Below are positions 19,624 to 29,363 of a stretch of 64,000 nt of DNA, piece by piece. Below the pieces are notes generated by a model. That model did not search any database, was not told the DNA's origin, and was given only the letters and a program-made list of their open reading frames with translations. How positions within the stretch are numbered: the stretch's first letter is position 1; each line of letters starts with the position of its first letter. A program made the translations under genes and the position numbers. Source of the DNA: Chryseobacterium herbae (GTDB lineage Bacteria > Bacteroidota > Bacteroidia > Flavobacteriales > Weeksellaceae); assembly GCF_025154075.1 (NCBI RefSeq), contig NZ_JAOAMU010000001.1, positions 964,958-1,028,957 of the forward strand. Direction: 5' to 3'.

Positions 19624-21339
19624 TTAAACCACCGGCAGTCTGAAATAAAAAGTACTTCCCTGATTGGGAGAACTCATCACGCCTATTTCACCATTTTGCT
19701 TTTCTATAAAATTTTTGGAGATAGCCAGTCCTAGCCCTGTTCCGTTCTGATGTTCTCCCGGAACCTGAAAATAGCGGTCGAAGATCTGGCGGTGATACTT
19801 TTCATCAATTCCGCTTCCGGTATCGGTAATACTGAACTGGATCATTAAATCCTGTTTTTCTACCGTAATACTGATATTCTCGTCCTGGAAAGAATGTTTA
19901 ACGGCATTGGTAAGGAAATTATTCATCACCCAGACTGTCTTGTCGAAATCAGCAGTAACGAAATCATTATCGTCAATCAGATATTCGGTATTGATCAGAA
20001 TATTCTTCTGTTCTGCCAGCTTTTCAACATTTTTCACGGCAGCCTGTACCACTTCTTTCGGGGAACATTTTTCAACGGTCACTCGAATGTTTCCTGTTTC
20101 TACCTGCGAAAGATTCAGCAGTTCTCCGGTGATATTTAATAGCCTTTGACCATCGTCATTGATGCTTTTCAACAGTTCTTTCTGCTGGTCATTCAGCTCT
20201 CCGAATTTTTGGTTTCCCAGTAGCTGTACTCCCATTTTTATGGCAGATATCGGGGTTTTAAGTTCGTGTGAAATAGTGGCTATGAAATTGGTTTTAGCAA
20301 AATCAAGTTCTTTGAAAGGAGTAATATTGCGGAGAAGAATTACTTTACCAATATATTTAGTCTCCTTTTCACCCGTTTTTACAATATTGATAGGAATAAT
20401 ATCCTGTTCAAAATAATTTTCTTTATTATCCCGAACAATCTTGATCGGTTCTTTTACCGGATGATCAATATTTTTAAGCAATTCGCGTATCAGATCATTA
20501 TTAACAGCGACTTCATGAACTGTTTTTCCGATGATTTCTTCTTTATGGAGATTGGTGATCTTCAGCGCTTCATCATTGATCATGTAGATAAAATGGTTTT
20601 CATCCAGTCCGATCACTGCATCATGCATATTGTTCACCAGCGTTTCAATTCGTTTTTTATCCATCAGTTGTTTGGAAAGACTGCTGCTTTCATACTCCTG
20701 AAGTTTTTCCGCCATGGTATTGAATGAATCCGCAAGGCTGTTAAACTCCTCACTGCCTTTGAAATGAACCCTTTCACTGTAATTTTTAGCCGCAATCTGC
20801 CGGATACCGAAAGTAAGCTGATTGATAGGTTCCGCAATGGTTTGTGGCAAATTAAAAAGCAGAGTAAAAGCGATCAGAAAACAAACCGTTCCCAGACTTA
20901 CAATCCAGAAAGTAGCATTTTCGGCCGTGATGATAGCAATATCACTTTTCCTTTCAATGCCTTTCATATTCAGAGACATGATTTTGGCCAGATCTTCACG
21001 GATCAGTTTTTCCTTTTCTGGAGAAGATTGTTTCAGGTAACTGTTGAAATGAAGATTCAGACTTTGAGTCGCTTCCTTTTCACCAAATTCAGTAAGATTT
21101 TTCTCCTGCAGCTTATTGTTTTTCTGAAAATCATTAACGGCAATAGCGCTGTCTGTACTTATTTTATCCAGTGCCAGCAACATATTTTTGGAAAACTCCA
21201 GACTGTTGTAATTGGCCGTAAGGATCTTTTCCGTATCCGATTTCAGTTTATTGATATAGACGGATCCGATCACTGACATGAGAACGATCAGTAAAAATAA
21301 AAGACCTACGCCTAGGGTGAGTTTTGTTTTAAGTTTCAT
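19624..21339 (-). CDS. HAMP-PAS sensor histidine kinase, probable signalling half of a split Kdp sensor
   Basis: This 571-residue inner membrane kinase has TM1 at 6-28, a periplasmic helical loop, TM2 near 144-164, HAMP about 166-220 (AEPINQLTFGIRQIA), PAS about 237-330 (LVNNMHDAVIGLDENH), a HisKA box FIATISHELKTP with His358 as the phosphorylated residue, and an HATPase with NFLTNAVKHS, DTGSGID and GTGLGLAISKNF. It starts 5 bp after the stop of the truncated kdpD, so the two are translated together. The standard KdpD joins both halves in one chain; here they are separate. The cognate regulator is probably the sigma-54 activator about 9 kb upstream, but this is inference. Confidence 0.9.
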   Translation of the reverse strand: MKLKTKLTLGVGLLFLLIVLMSVIGSVYINKLKSDTEKILTANYNSLEFSKNMLLALDKISTDSAIAVNDFQKNNKLQEKNLTEFGEKEATQSLNLHFNSYLKQSSPEKEKLIREDLAKIMSLNMKGIERKSDIAIITAENATFWIVSLGTVCFLIAFTLLFNLPQTIAEPINQLTFGIRQIAAKNYSERVHFKGSEEFNSLADSFNTMAEKLQEYESSSLSKQLMDKKRIETLVNNMHDAVIGLDENHFIYMINDEALKITNLHKEEIIGKTVHEVAVNNDLIRELLKNIDHPVKEPIKIVRDNKENYFEQDIIPINIVKTGEKETKYIGKVILLRNITPFKELDFAKTNFIATISHELKTPISAIKMGVQLLGNQKFGELNDQQKELLKSINDDGQRLLNITGELLNLSQVETGNIRVTVEKCSPKEVVQAAVKNVEKLAEQKNILINTEYLIDDNDFVTADFDKTVWVMNNFLTNAVKHSFQDENISITVEKQDLMIQFSITDTGSGIDEKYHRQIFDRYFQVPGEHQNGTGLGLAISKNFIEKQNGEIGVMSSPNQGSTFYFRLPVV

Positions 21340-21344
21340 TACTT

Positions 21345-22454
21345 CTAAGATAAAATAATAATATCTATCTGCCTTTCATTCAGTCTGTTCATCAGCGTAT
21401 AAATCCAGCTGTAGCCGGAAAGACGCTGCCAGAGCTCTGCGTGGGGTTTTCCGATGCAGACCGTGGTGATATTATGGGCAATCACATAATCCAGAATTCC
21501 TTTGTGAACGCTGCTTTCTTTTACCCGGACCACCTTCGCCCCTAATTCCTGTGCTAAATTAAAATTATTAATCAAATACCGCTGTTTATCGAGGGCAATT
21601 TTTTCAGGATTCTCTGATGGCTTCTGAACATAGAGAACCGTCCACTGGCTATTATAATAACTCGCCAGACGAGCTGTTTTCCTGATGATATTTTTAGCAA
21701 TCTTTTCATTACTGCTGATGCACGCCAGAAATTTTATGGGTTTAAAATTCTCCGTTTTAATCTCTGTTTCTACCTTTCTTTCTACATGGGCAGCCACTTC
21801 TTTTAAGGCAAGCTCCCGGAGCTGCAGAATATGCCCGCTCTGAAAGAAATTGGTAAGCGCCGTCTGGATTTTCTCTTTTTTGTAGATTTTTCCTTCTTTC
21901 AGACGCGTTAGCAGTTCATCGGCGGTAAGGTCTATATTGACTACCTCATCGGCAAGTCCAAGAATTTTGTCAGGAACACGTTCTGCAACTTCTATTCCTG
22001 TAATATTTTTCACCTCTTCATTCAGGCTTTCAATATGCTGGATATTCATGGCACTGATAACATTGATTCCGTTATCAAGGATTTCCAGCACATCCTGCCA
22101 TCTTTTTTTGTTTTTGGAACCTTCTACATTGGTATGGGCCAATTCATCCACGAGAACCACCTCCGGATGTTCATTGATAATGGTCTGAAGATCCATCTCT
22201 TCCAGATTTTTACCTTTATAAAAAACCGATCTTCTTGGTATTTCGGGAATTCCGTCGGTAAGGGCTACGGTTTCTTCACGGTCATGGGTTTCTACATAAC
22301 CGATTTTCACATCAATGCCGTTACGCAGCAGAGACTGTGCCTCCTGAAGCATGCGGAATGTTTTCCCCACGCCTGCGCTCATCCCGATATAGATCTTGAA
22401 TTTTCCTTTCCGGGATTTCTGGATCAATTCTAAAAAATGTTTTGCTGATGACAT
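21345..22454 (-). CDS. kdpD: KdpD-type sensor, ATP-binding and USP domains only (no kinase core)
   Basis: This 369-residue protein matches only the N-terminal cytoplasmic part of KdpD, which senses K+ status. Walker A is GMSAGVGKT (residues 24-32) and the Walker-B-like stretch is VVLVDELAHTN, followed by the family-specific HDREETVALTDGI and NIQHIESLNEEV motifs. A universal-stress-like domain follows (FLACISSNEKIAKN; KVVRVKESSVHKGILDYV). It stops at IDIIILS, without the four TM segments or the kinase of E. coli KdpD. I chose the ATG at 22454 (MSSAKHFLELIQK) because this is the usual family start; an in-frame ATG at 22511 would add 19 residues. Confidence 0.9.
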   Translation of the reverse strand: MSSAKHFLELIQKSRKGKFKIYIGMSAGVGKTFRMLQEAQSLLRNGIDVKIGYVETHDREETVALTDGIPEIPRRSVFYKGKNLEEMDLQTIINEHPEVVLVDELAHTNVEGSKNKKRWQDVLEILDNGINVISAMNIQHIESLNEEVKNITGIEVAERVPDKILGLADEVVNIDLTADELLTRLKEGKIYKKEKIQTALTNFFQSGHILQLRELALKEVAAHVERKVETEIKTENFKPIKFLACISSNEKIAKNIIRKTARLASYYNSQWTVLYVQKPSENPEKIALDKQRYLINNFNLAQELGAKVVRVKESSVHKGILDYVIAHNITTVCIGKPHAELWQRLSGYSWIYTLMNRLNERQIDIIILS

Positions 22455-22511
22455 TGATTTTTTTTGCTTTATTTTTTTTAATACAAAAGGCACAAAAGGT
22501 TTATTTTCCAA

Positions 22512-23244
22512 AACTTTAGAATGTATAAGTAAGTTACGATTATTCTGTATAAAATGTTTCGCTGACTATCTTGTTGATGTTTTTTATCTCCCACAGATCA
22601 CACGGATTACACAGATTTTTATAATCATCAGAATAAATCTCTGATTTTTTCTTAAAACTTATGTGATCTTCTTATTCACAAAACATTTAAACTTCAAATA
22701 ACTTAAGTGTCAAAACTTTTATGTTTTTTTAACCACAGATTTCACAGATTTTCACAGATGTTTGGGCTTTTTTGGTCATCGCAAAGACGCAAGTTTTCTA
22801 ATTCGAATGTTTTAAGGCGCCAGGATTTTATCTGCGATAAAATTAAATACCGCTGTCATTGCGAGGAGCATAGCGACGAAGCAATCTCATCATCACCCTA
22901 GCTGAAAATTTTTAATTTTCTTGCGCCTTTGCGTTTATCCAATTTTACTTCAACATTGTTTACACAAAAAATCTTTGATTTTTGAGAACTTATGTGATCT
23001 TATTCGCAAAGCATTTAAACTTCAAATAACTTAAGTGTTAAAAACTTTTGTGTCCTTTGTTGTTGATTTTTCAACCACAGATTACACGGATTTTCACAGA
23101 TGTTTATGGATATTATTCCGTATAAAAATCTTTGATTTTTTCTTAAAACTTATGTGATCTTCTTATTCACAAAGTATTTAACTTTAAAATAACTTAAGTG
23201 TTAAAAAGCTTTTGTGTCTTTTGTGGTTAATTATTTTTCACATT
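22512..23244. repeat. Intergenic block of alternating repeats between the porin and kdpD
   Basis: This 0.7-kb gap has no gene but two alternating repeat types. Type P (ACCACAGATT-x-CAC-x-GATTT) occurs near 22591, 22731 and 23072. Type Q (AACTTATGTGATCTT, then ATTTAAACTT, then AACTTAAGTGT-x-AAAA) occurs near 22651, 22986 and 23145, each about 75 bp. The order is P-Q-P, a central insert, then Q-P-Q. The central insert (22764-22968) holds a CATTGCGAGGAGC...GAAGCAATCTC element at 22855-22889, bracketed by an imperfect 14-bp inverted repeat (22780-22793 and 22920-22933). No start of transcription is recognisable. Confidence 0.85.
22855..22889. repeat. GTCATTGCGAGG...GAAGCAATCTC dispersed-type palindrome
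   Basis: The sequence begins GTCATTGCGAGGAGC and ends GACGAAGCAATCTC, giving an imperfect hairpin with ATTGC/GCAAT outer arms. I recognise this consensus from intergenic repeats in many bacterial genomes, including Bacteroidota. It is nested inside the larger repeat block upstream of the porin. Confidence 0.65.
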
Positions 23245-24330
23245 CTAAAACCAGGCCGCCAGACTTGTTGAGATAAAGAAATTCCCCTGCTTCATCTCCC
23301 CGTTTTTCACGAAAATAGCATCTTTAGAAGTAAATCCTCTCGCTTCTGTACGGAAAACTACGTTCTTCAGAATGGCATAATCTACATTCAGAGAATATCC
23401 GAAGGTTTGGAAACCATTGGGCGTTTTGGTGCTGATGATGACGCCGTTTTTATCGTTGTAATATTCAACTCTTCCTGCCAGAGCCCATTTGTTGTCAAGC
23501 TGGTATTTCATTAACACATTTGGAGTGTACCAGATATTATAATTGCTGCTGCCTTTCTCTTTCTGTTCTGCTCCGATATCGAATCCAAGCAACGCTGAAA
23601 ATTTATCTGTCAGCTGAAAACTTCCGTAAAGATCATGGAAATAGCGCATCCTTTTTTCAGCTTTCGATTTGTCGTTTCCGATGAATGAGCTGCTGTTCAG
23701 CGTAATTTTTTCTGTCGGTTTGTAGGTCACCTGATGCCCGAAAGAAATCGTCTGGTTTCCTTCCGGTTTTGCGATACGCTGCCAGCCATTAAGCACCAAT
23801 CCGCTTAAAAACCATTTCCCATTGTCTGAAGTGTAAGAAACCTTTGCTCCCGTTTCGAAATACGGTGAATTTTCAGCGGCAAAACTTCTGGTCAGATTGA
23901 CGTTATCTTTTCCTATGGCACTTTCCCAACCGATATGGGAAGGCATAATCCCTGCATCTATCCACAGGTTTTTGGTTTTTGAAATTCTGATTCCGATATT
24001 CGCTTCATTGACGTAGCGCAGTGCATTCTGCTCGGCAGCCATATTATCCTGCGCATAGGTTCCGGCCATTAAAGCTACATTGGCGCGGAGATTTTCACTC
24101 TGATAATTCGCTTTTACCAATCCTAAATTCAGATTGAGCTCATTATGTCTGTTGTAGGAGTATAAAAAATTCTGACGGAGATGATTGGCAGGTTCATTAA
24201 AATCATAGGTGTAGAAAAGTTCTGCATAAGCAGAAAAAGTCACTTTTCCATCTGTTTTTAATGAATCTGATGATTGTGCTTTCGGGAAAAAGATTCCCAA
24301 TATAATTCCTAGAATAATATATTTTTTCAT
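23245..24330 (-). CDS. Outer membrane porin-like beta-barrel protein of the kdp cluster
   Basis: A 361-residue protein with signal peptide MKKYIILGIILGIFFPKAQ, followed by alternating beta-strands (VTFSAYAELFYTYDF, LNLNLGLVKANYQS, WALAGRVEYYND) and ending in a terminal aromatic (SLAAWF), all typical of an outer membrane barrel. It lies between kdpC and kdpD on the same strand, a position I recall from other Bacteroidota kdp clusters, which suggests it provides the outer membrane path for K+ or is co-induced. The 237-bp gap from kdpC shows no clear promoter. Substrate is inferred from context only. Confidence 0.85.
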   Translation of the reverse strand: MKKYIILGIILGIFFPKAQSSDSLKTDGKVTFSAYAELFYTYDFNEPANHLRQNFLYSYNRHNELNLNLGLVKANYQSENLRANVALMAGTYAQDNMAAEQNALRYVNEANIGIRISKTKNLWIDAGIMPSHIGWESAIGKDNVNLTRSFAAENSPYFETGAKVSYTSDNGKWFLSGLVLNGWQRIAKPEGNQTISFGHQVTYKPTEKITLNSSSFIGNDKSKAEKRMRYFHDLYGSFQLTDKFSALLGFDIGAEQKEKGSSNYNIWYTPNVLMKYQLDNKWALAGRVEYYNDKNGVIISTKTPNGFQTFGYSLNVDYAILKNVVFRTEARGFTSKDAIFVKNGEMKQGNFFISTSLAAWF

Positions 24331-24567
24331 AAAAGTTCTAAAATTGTATTTTGTTCTGACCTAGGAAATGAAGGCGTTAAAAAAATAATTTATGTGAACG
24401 TTAAAAAAATTCTTGTGTTTGAGTGCGGGACAAAATATGAACCAAGTGAGAAATAATCTTTCCGCACGAGTTTAGAATTTTTAGAGAACATAATTTATTT
24501 TTAGCCGGAATTTCCAAGTCTTGAATTTTTGTTTCTTTTGTTTCAAGACAAAAGAAAATAGAGTTTA

Positions 24568-25125
24568 TTATTTTAATTGATCCAAAGCGATATTAAGCTT
24601 CAGTACATTTACTTTTGATGGACCTAAAAGTCCTAAAAATGGTTTCTCTGTTTGATTTTTCACTAGATCTCTTACTTTTTCTTCGGAAAGATTTCTGACT
24701 TCTGCAATTTTCTTTACCTGATACAAAGCTCCTTCTTCAGAAATATCCGGATCCAGGCCGCTTCCACTGGCAGTGACTAATTCTACAGGAACTTTTGTAT
24801 TTTCCATTCCCGGATGGGTCATCTTTAAGGTATCTATCCTTTTCTGTACGGTTTGAAGGTATTCTTCATTACTCGGTCCTTTATTACTTCCGGCACTTCC
24901 CGCTGCGTTATAATCAACAGCTGAAGGACGTCCGTGGAAATATTTTTCCGATTTAAATTCCTGCCCGATATTCGCGTAGAACTTTTGTCCGTTTTGAGTA
25001 ATGATCTCCGCATTTCCTTTTGTAGGTAATACTTTTGAGCCTCCATAAACGATAAGCAGATAAATTCCTACGACAGCCAGCATTACAATAGTCAGTCTGA
25101 ATGCTGCAACAATATGATTTTTCAT
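24568..25125 (-). CDS. kdpC: K+-transporting ATPase subunit KdpC
   Basis: This 185-residue subunit stabilises the KdpFABC complex and is anchored by one TM segment (residues 8-30, LTIVMLAVVGIYLLIVYGG). Family motifs are the FHGRPSAVDYNAAGSAGSN region near residues 63-82 and VTASGSGLDPDISEEGA near 115-135. It begins 10 bp after kdpB, so the two are co-translated. Length is in the normal range. No anomaly seen. Confidence 0.97.
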   Translation of the reverse strand: MKNHIVAAFRLTIVMLAVVGIYLLIVYGGSKVLPTKGNAEIITQNGQKFYANIGQEFKSEKYFHGRPSAVDYNAAGSAGSNKGPSNEEYLQTVQKRIDTLKMTHPGMENTKVPVELVTASGSGLDPDISEEGALYQVKKIAEVRNLSEEKVRDLVKNQTEKPFLGLLGPSKVNVLKLNIALDQLK

Positions 25126-25135
25126 TTTTTAAATT

Positions 25136-27175
25136 TTAATAGAATAAACTGATGACTAAATCGATGAGTTTGATCCCGATAAACGGAACAATAACGCCAC
25201 CTAAACCGTAGATTAAAAGGTTTCTTCTCAGGAGCGCACTGGCACCAATCGGTTTGTAAGCAACTCCTTTTAACGCTAATGGAATAAGGAAAGGAATGAT
25301 CACGGCATTGAAAATAACGGCTGATAATATCGCGGTTTCCGGGCTATGAAGATTCATAATATTCAACTTTTGAAGTGAAGGAATGAAGGTGATAAACAAT
25401 GCCGGGATAATGGCAAAATATTTAGCAACGTCATTCGCAATACTAAAAGTCGTCAGTGTTCCACGGGTCATCAGCAGCTGTTTTCCAATTTCCACGATTT
25501 CGATTAGCTTCGTAGGGTCATTATCAAGGTCTACCATATTACCAGCTTCTTTTGCAGCCTGTGTTCCGCTGTTCATCGCTACACCCACATCGGCCTGAGC
25601 CAGTGCCGGCGCGTCATTCGTTCCGTCTCCCATCATGGCGACCAGCTTTCCTTCCTGCTGCTCTTTTTTAATGTAGTTCATTTTGTCTTCAGGCTTGGCT
25701 TCAGCAATGAAATCATCTACACCTGCTTTTTCAGCAATGAATTTTGCAGTCAGCGGATTATCTCCGGTTACCATCACCGTTTTTACCCCCATTTTTCTCA
25801 GTCTCTGGAAGCGTTCCTGAATTCCTGTTTTAATGATATCCTGAAGTTCGATGACGCCCCAGACTTTTTCATTAACGCTTACGACAAGAGGAGTTCCTCC
25901 GTTTTCAGAAATTTTGGTAACGGCGTCCTGGGTTTCTTTCGGGAAGATATTCCCAGCTTTTTCAGTCAGTTTTTTTATGGTGTCGTAAGCTCCTTTTCTG
26001 ATCCTTGTGTCTTCAAAATCAATTCCTGAGGTTCTTGTTTCCGCTGAGAAATCAATATAGACAGGGTTGGGAACAAGAAGGTCTTCTGATTTCAGCTGGC
26101 TTAATTCTATAATGGATTTTCCTTCCGGCGTTTCATCCGCTACTGAACTTAACGCAGAAGCTTTAATAAAGTCCGGCAGTCTGATTCCGTCTGCAGGGTG
26201 AAATTCTGTCGCTTTACGGTTTCCAATGGTGATGGTTCCTGTTTTATCAAGAAGCAATACATCGATGTCTCCGGCAGTTTCCACTGCTTTACCACTCTTG
26301 GTGATTACGTTAGCTCTCAAAGCTCTGTCCATTCCGGCGATCCCGATTGCAGAAAGCAGACCTCCAATGGTTGTGGGAATCAAACAAACGAAAAGTGATA
26401 TAAATGCCGCAATGGTAATGGGAGTCTGCGCGTAGTCTGCAAAAGGTTTTAAAGTGAGTGTTACGATAATAAAGGTCAGGGTAAATCCTGCCAAAAGTAT
26501 AGTTAATGCGATTTCATTAGGTGTTTTCTGTCTTGATGCTCCTTCTACAAGTGCAATCATCTTATCTAAAAAGGACTCTCCCGGTTTGGTGGTCACTTTT
26601 ACTTTTATTCTGTCTGAAAGAACCTTTGTACCTCCGGTTACAGAACTTTTGTCCCCTCCGGATTCACGGATAACGGGTGCACTTTCTCCGGTGATGGCAG
26701 ATTCATCAATGGTAGCAAGTCCTTCGATGATTTCTCCGTCCATCGGGATCTGATCCCCGGTTTCGCAAAGGAAAATATCTCCTAATTTCATTTCGGCAGA
26801 CATTCTCAGAACGGTTTCTATCTGAAATCCCGGTTTGTTCTCCAAAACTACTTTAGCAGGAGTTTCTTCACGTGTTTTTCTAAGCGTATCCGCCTGAGCT
26901 TTTCCTCTGGCTTCTGCGATGGCTTCTGCAAAATTGGCGAAGAGAACAGTAAAAAATAAGATAATGAATACGGTAAAGTTATACGCAAAGCTTCCCTGTG
27001 ATTTGTCCCCTGTAAGGCTGAAAAGACTTACGATGAACATTACAACAGTTCCAACCTCTACCAGGAACATCACGGGATTTTTAAACATAATTTTCGGATT
27101 CAGCTTGACGAAGGACTGTTTGATCGCTTCGTTCACCAAATCTTTTTGAAACAATGTCTGTGATTGATTTTTCAT
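25136..27175 (-). CDS. kdpB: K+-transporting P-type ATPase subunit KdpB
   Basis: The energising subunit (679 residues from this start) of the high-affinity K+ pump. The phosphorylation motif DKTGT is at Asp310 (E. coli Asp307). TGES ([10 protein letters not shown]), the [10 protein letters not shown] stretch and the [18 protein letters not shown] hinge are intact, and membrane segments flank them as usual. I prefer the ATG at 27175 because [14 protein letters not shown] aligns with the E. coli start MSRKQLALFEPTLV; an upstream ATG at 27217 would add 14 residues lacking family resemblance. It is separated from kdpA by a 321-bp gap that is unusual inside a kdp operon. Confidence 0.97.
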   Translation of the reverse strand: MKNQSQTLFQKDLVNEAIKQSFVKLNPKIMFKNPVMFLVEVGTVVMFIVSLFSLTGDKSQGSFAYNFTVFIILFFTVLFANFAEAIAEARGKAQADTLRKTREETPAKVVLENKPGFQIETVLRMSAEMKLGDIFLCETGDQIPMDGEIIEGLATIDESAITGESAPVIRESGGDKSSVTGGTKVLSDRIKVKVTTKPGESFLDKMIALVEGASRQKTPNEIALTILLAGFTLTFIIVTLTLKPFADYAQTPITIAAFISLFVCLIPTTIGGLLSAIGIAGMDRALRANVITKSGKAVETAGDIDVLLLDKTGTITIGNRKATEFHPADGIRLPDFIKASALSSVADETPEGKSIIELSQLKSEDLLVPNPVYIDFSAETRTSGIDFEDTRIRKGAYDTIKKLTEKAGNIFPKETQDAVTKISENGGTPLVVSVNEKVWGVIELQDIIKTGIQERFQRLRKMGVKTVMVTGDNPLTAKFIAEKAGVDDFIAEAKPEDKMNYIKKEQQEGKLVAMMGDGTNDAPALAQADVGVAMNSGTQAAKEAGNMVDLDNDPTKLIEIVEIGKQLLMTRGTLTTFSIANDVAKYFAIIPALFITFIPSLQKLNIMNLHSPETAILSAVIFNAVIIPFLIPLALKGVAYKPIGASALLRRNLLIYGLGGVIVPFIGIKLIDLVISLFY

Positions 27176-27496
27176 TTTTTTGAAAGAGTTATATAATTGT
27201 AAATCAACGGTAACCATTAAGACAGATTAAAACAACAAGGAGTGAAAATGGATAATATATTCAGGTGAATGTTTCGATGAGTTTTAGACTGGCTTCCTGA
27301 TATTTCAATCTTCCTAATGGTTGACTATTGATTTTATTTTTAATTATTGAAACTTAAACCATTAAGAGCTATTTAGAAGTGAAGAAGAATTAAGGTGATA
27401 TTCAAAAGAATATTTTTAAGCTTGATACATATAGGTGTACGACTTAATATTCTTAACTACTTTTGTCTTCTTAATGGTTCAAAAATTAATTTTCTT
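27176..27496. repeat. Non-coding kdpA-kdpB spacer with four AACCATTAAGA-type motifs
   Basis: No ORF of note. The 11-mer AACCATTAAGA occurs at 27212-27222 and 27357-27367, and its reverse complement at 27469-27479 (TCTTAATGGTT) and, with one change, at 27312-27322 (TCCTAATGGTT). The four copies alternate in orientation, so the operon mRNA could fold into two successive long-looped hairpins between kdpA and kdpB. It could act as a processing or attenuation segment, or simply be an inserted intergenic repeat. Confidence 0.7.
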
Positions 27497-29191
27497 TTAT
27501 TTAGAGAAATACTGGATCTGTTCTGCGATAGGTCCCAATGTAAGGGCCGGGAAGAAAGACAGGGCTGCAATAAGAAGGATCACCGCCAGCGTCATAAAGC
27601 CGAAAGTGGCCGTATCCGTTTTCAGAGTTCCTGAACTTTCCGGGATGAATTTTTTCTGTGCCAATAATCCTGCAATCGCTATCGGTCCGATGATCGGAAT
27701 AAATCTGGATAACAGCAATACAATTCCTGTTGAGATATTCCACCATGGCGTATTGTCACCAAGACCTTCAAATCCGGAACCGTTGTTCGCAGAAGAAGAA
27801 GTAAACTCGTACAACATTTCACTGAACCCGTGGAACCCTGGATTATTCAATGTTTTCGCACCAAATTCAGGCAGATAGGCAGTTAATGCTGTTCCTACCA
27901 ATATTAAGAACGGATGGAACAGAGCCACGATCATAGCGATCTTCATCTCTTTGGCTTCGATCTTCTTACCCATGAATTCCGGCGTCCTTCCTACCATCAG
28001 ACCACTGATGAATACAGCGAGAATGATAAAGATGAAATAATTCAGAATTCCAACCCCACAACCGCCATAGAAACAGTTGATCATCATCGCCAGCAGTTCA
28101 TTCATACCCGAAAGTGGCATTGTGCTGTCGTGCATGGCATTAACAGAACCTGTTGAGATTACTGTCGTTGCAATACTCCAATATCCTGAAGAAGCACTTC
28201 CGAAACGGATTTCCTTACCTTCCATAGCTCCGAGACTGCTGTCAGTCCCCATTTCTGTGATTAGAGGATTACCGTTGGTTTCATTGACAATATTCGGAAC
28301 AGCAAGCGCCAGAAAACCGACCGTCATTACGGTAAAGATTACCCATGACAGTTTTCTCTTTTTCAGATAAAATCCTAACGCAAAAACCAATGCAAACGGA
28401 ATGATCATCTGAGTGACCATTTCGGTCATATTCGTTACATAATTTGGATTTTCAAGCGGGTGTGCTGAGTTCGCTCCGAAGAAGCCTCCCCCATTGGTTC
28501 CCAAATGCTTGATCGCTACAAAAGCAGCTACAGGTCCTCTTGAAACATCCACTTTTTGTCCTTCCAGCGTTGTTATATGATCTTTACCTTCAAAAGTCAT
28601 CGGACTTCCGTTGATAGAAAGGATTAGCGCAACAAGGATACTGATCGGAACGAGTATTCTGACCACAGATTTAGTAAAGAAATCATAGAAATTCCCTAAT
28701 TCTGTAGTTGTTCTATCTTTAAAAGCTTTAAAAAGAACAGCCATAGCCGCCATTCCGGTAGCTGCGGTTACAAACTGCAGGAACATCAGATAAAGCTGAC
28801 TTAAATAACTTACCCCCGTTTCTCCTGAATAATGCTGAAGATTACAGTTCACCAGGAAGGAAATCGCTGTATTAAAAGCAAGATCAGGGGACATATTCGG
28901 GTTTCCGTCGGGATTCAGAGGAAGCCACGCCTGGGTCAGCAGGATCAGGAATCCTATAATGAACCAGACCAGATTAATCGTCAGCATGGCATACATATTC
29001 TGTTTCCAGGTCATCTGACGGGCCGGGTTGATTCCCGATATTTTATAAATTAATTTTTCAACAGGTTCAAAAACAGGATCTAAAAAGGTCTTTTTGTACC
29101 CGTACACATTAGCAATGTATTTTCCAAGAAATATTCCAATGACTAATGTGATCACAAACATGGCAATAACGCCTAAAATTTCTGTATTCAT
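27497..29191 (-). CDS. kdpA: K+-transporting ATPase subunit KdpA
   Basis: The 564-residue K+ channel-like subunit with about ten TM segments. Selectivity-filter loops of all four repeats are visible: NCNLQHYSGET near residue 115, TNGGGFFGANSAHPLENP near 230, GCGVGILNYF near 370 and SSANNGSGFEGLGDN near 470. The first filter reads NCNLQHY where E. coli has NTNWQSY, an ordinary Bacteroidota variant as far as I recall. It begins 6 bp after the kdpF stop, so these are coupled. Confidence 0.97.
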   Translation of the reverse strand: MNTEILGVIAMFVITLVIGIFLGKYIANVYGYKKTFLDPVFEPVEKLIYKISGINPARQMTWKQNMYAMLTINLVWFIIGFLILLTQAWLPLNPDGNPNMSPDLAFNTAISFLVNCNLQHYSGETGVSYLSQLYLMFLQFVTAATGMAAMAVLFKAFKDRTTTELGNFYDFFTKSVVRILVPISILVALILSINGSPMTFEGKDHITTLEGQKVDVSRGPVAAFVAIKHLGTNGGGFFGANSAHPLENPNYVTNMTEMVTQMIIPFALVFALGFYLKKRKLSWVIFTVMTVGFLALAVPNIVNETNGNPLITEMGTDSSLGAMEGKEIRFGSASSGYWSIATTVISTGSVNAMHDSTMPLSGMNELLAMMINCFYGGCGVGILNYFIFIILAVFISGLMVGRTPEFMGKKIEAKEMKIAMIVALFHPFLILVGTALTAYLPEFGAKTLNNPGFHGFSEMLYEFTSSSANNGSGFEGLGDNTPWWNISTGIVLLLSRFIPIIGPIAIAGLLAQKKFIPESSGTLKTDTATFGFMTLAVILLIAALSFFPALTLGPIAEQIQYFSK

Positions 29192-29197
29192 GACCGG

Positions 29198-29275
29198 TTA
29201 AAATTTTTCAGGTTTCAGCAAAACGTAGCATATGTACACAAAGGCCAGAATTGAAAGGAAAAATAAACTCCACAT
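29198..29275 (-). CDS. kdpF: KdpF-like 25-residue membrane subunit
   Basis: A very small ORF starting MWSLFFLSILAFVYICY, a single hydrophobic helix, and ending LLKPEKF. The position directly before kdpA (6-bp gap), length close to that of E. coli KdpF and the single TM with a short basic C-terminal tail (LxKPE) all fit KdpF, which stabilises the KdpABC complex. It begins 4 bp after the stop of another tiny membrane ORF. Such genes are commonly missed because of their size. Confidence 0.85.
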   Translation of the reverse strand: MWSLFFLSILAFVYICYVLLKPEKF

Positions 29276-29279
29276 AGTT

Positions 29280-29363
29280 TTATATTTTATCAAAAAATTC
29301 AACGGATTTATAGAGAAGCCAGAACATCACTGCAAAAAGCAGGATCAAACTTATCAGCATCAT
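29280..29363 (-). CDS. Tiny membrane ORF upstream of kdpF, 27 aa
   Basis: The ORF starts with two ATG codons (MMLISLILLFAVMFWLLYK), is one TM helix, and ends SVEFFDKI. It overlaps the stop of the preceding 35-residue ORF by ATGA and is followed 4 bp later by kdpF. This tight packing argues for real translation. No homologue is known to me with certainty; it could be a second KdpF-like subunit, a regulator or a small kdp-associated peptide. Confidence 0.6.
   Translation of the reverse strand: MMLISLILLFAVMFWLLYKSVEFFDKI

Noticed and set aside
22512..23244. The repeat block as a CRISPR array
   Set aside because: Units differ in length, alternate in type, are not evenly spaced and no cas genes are near.
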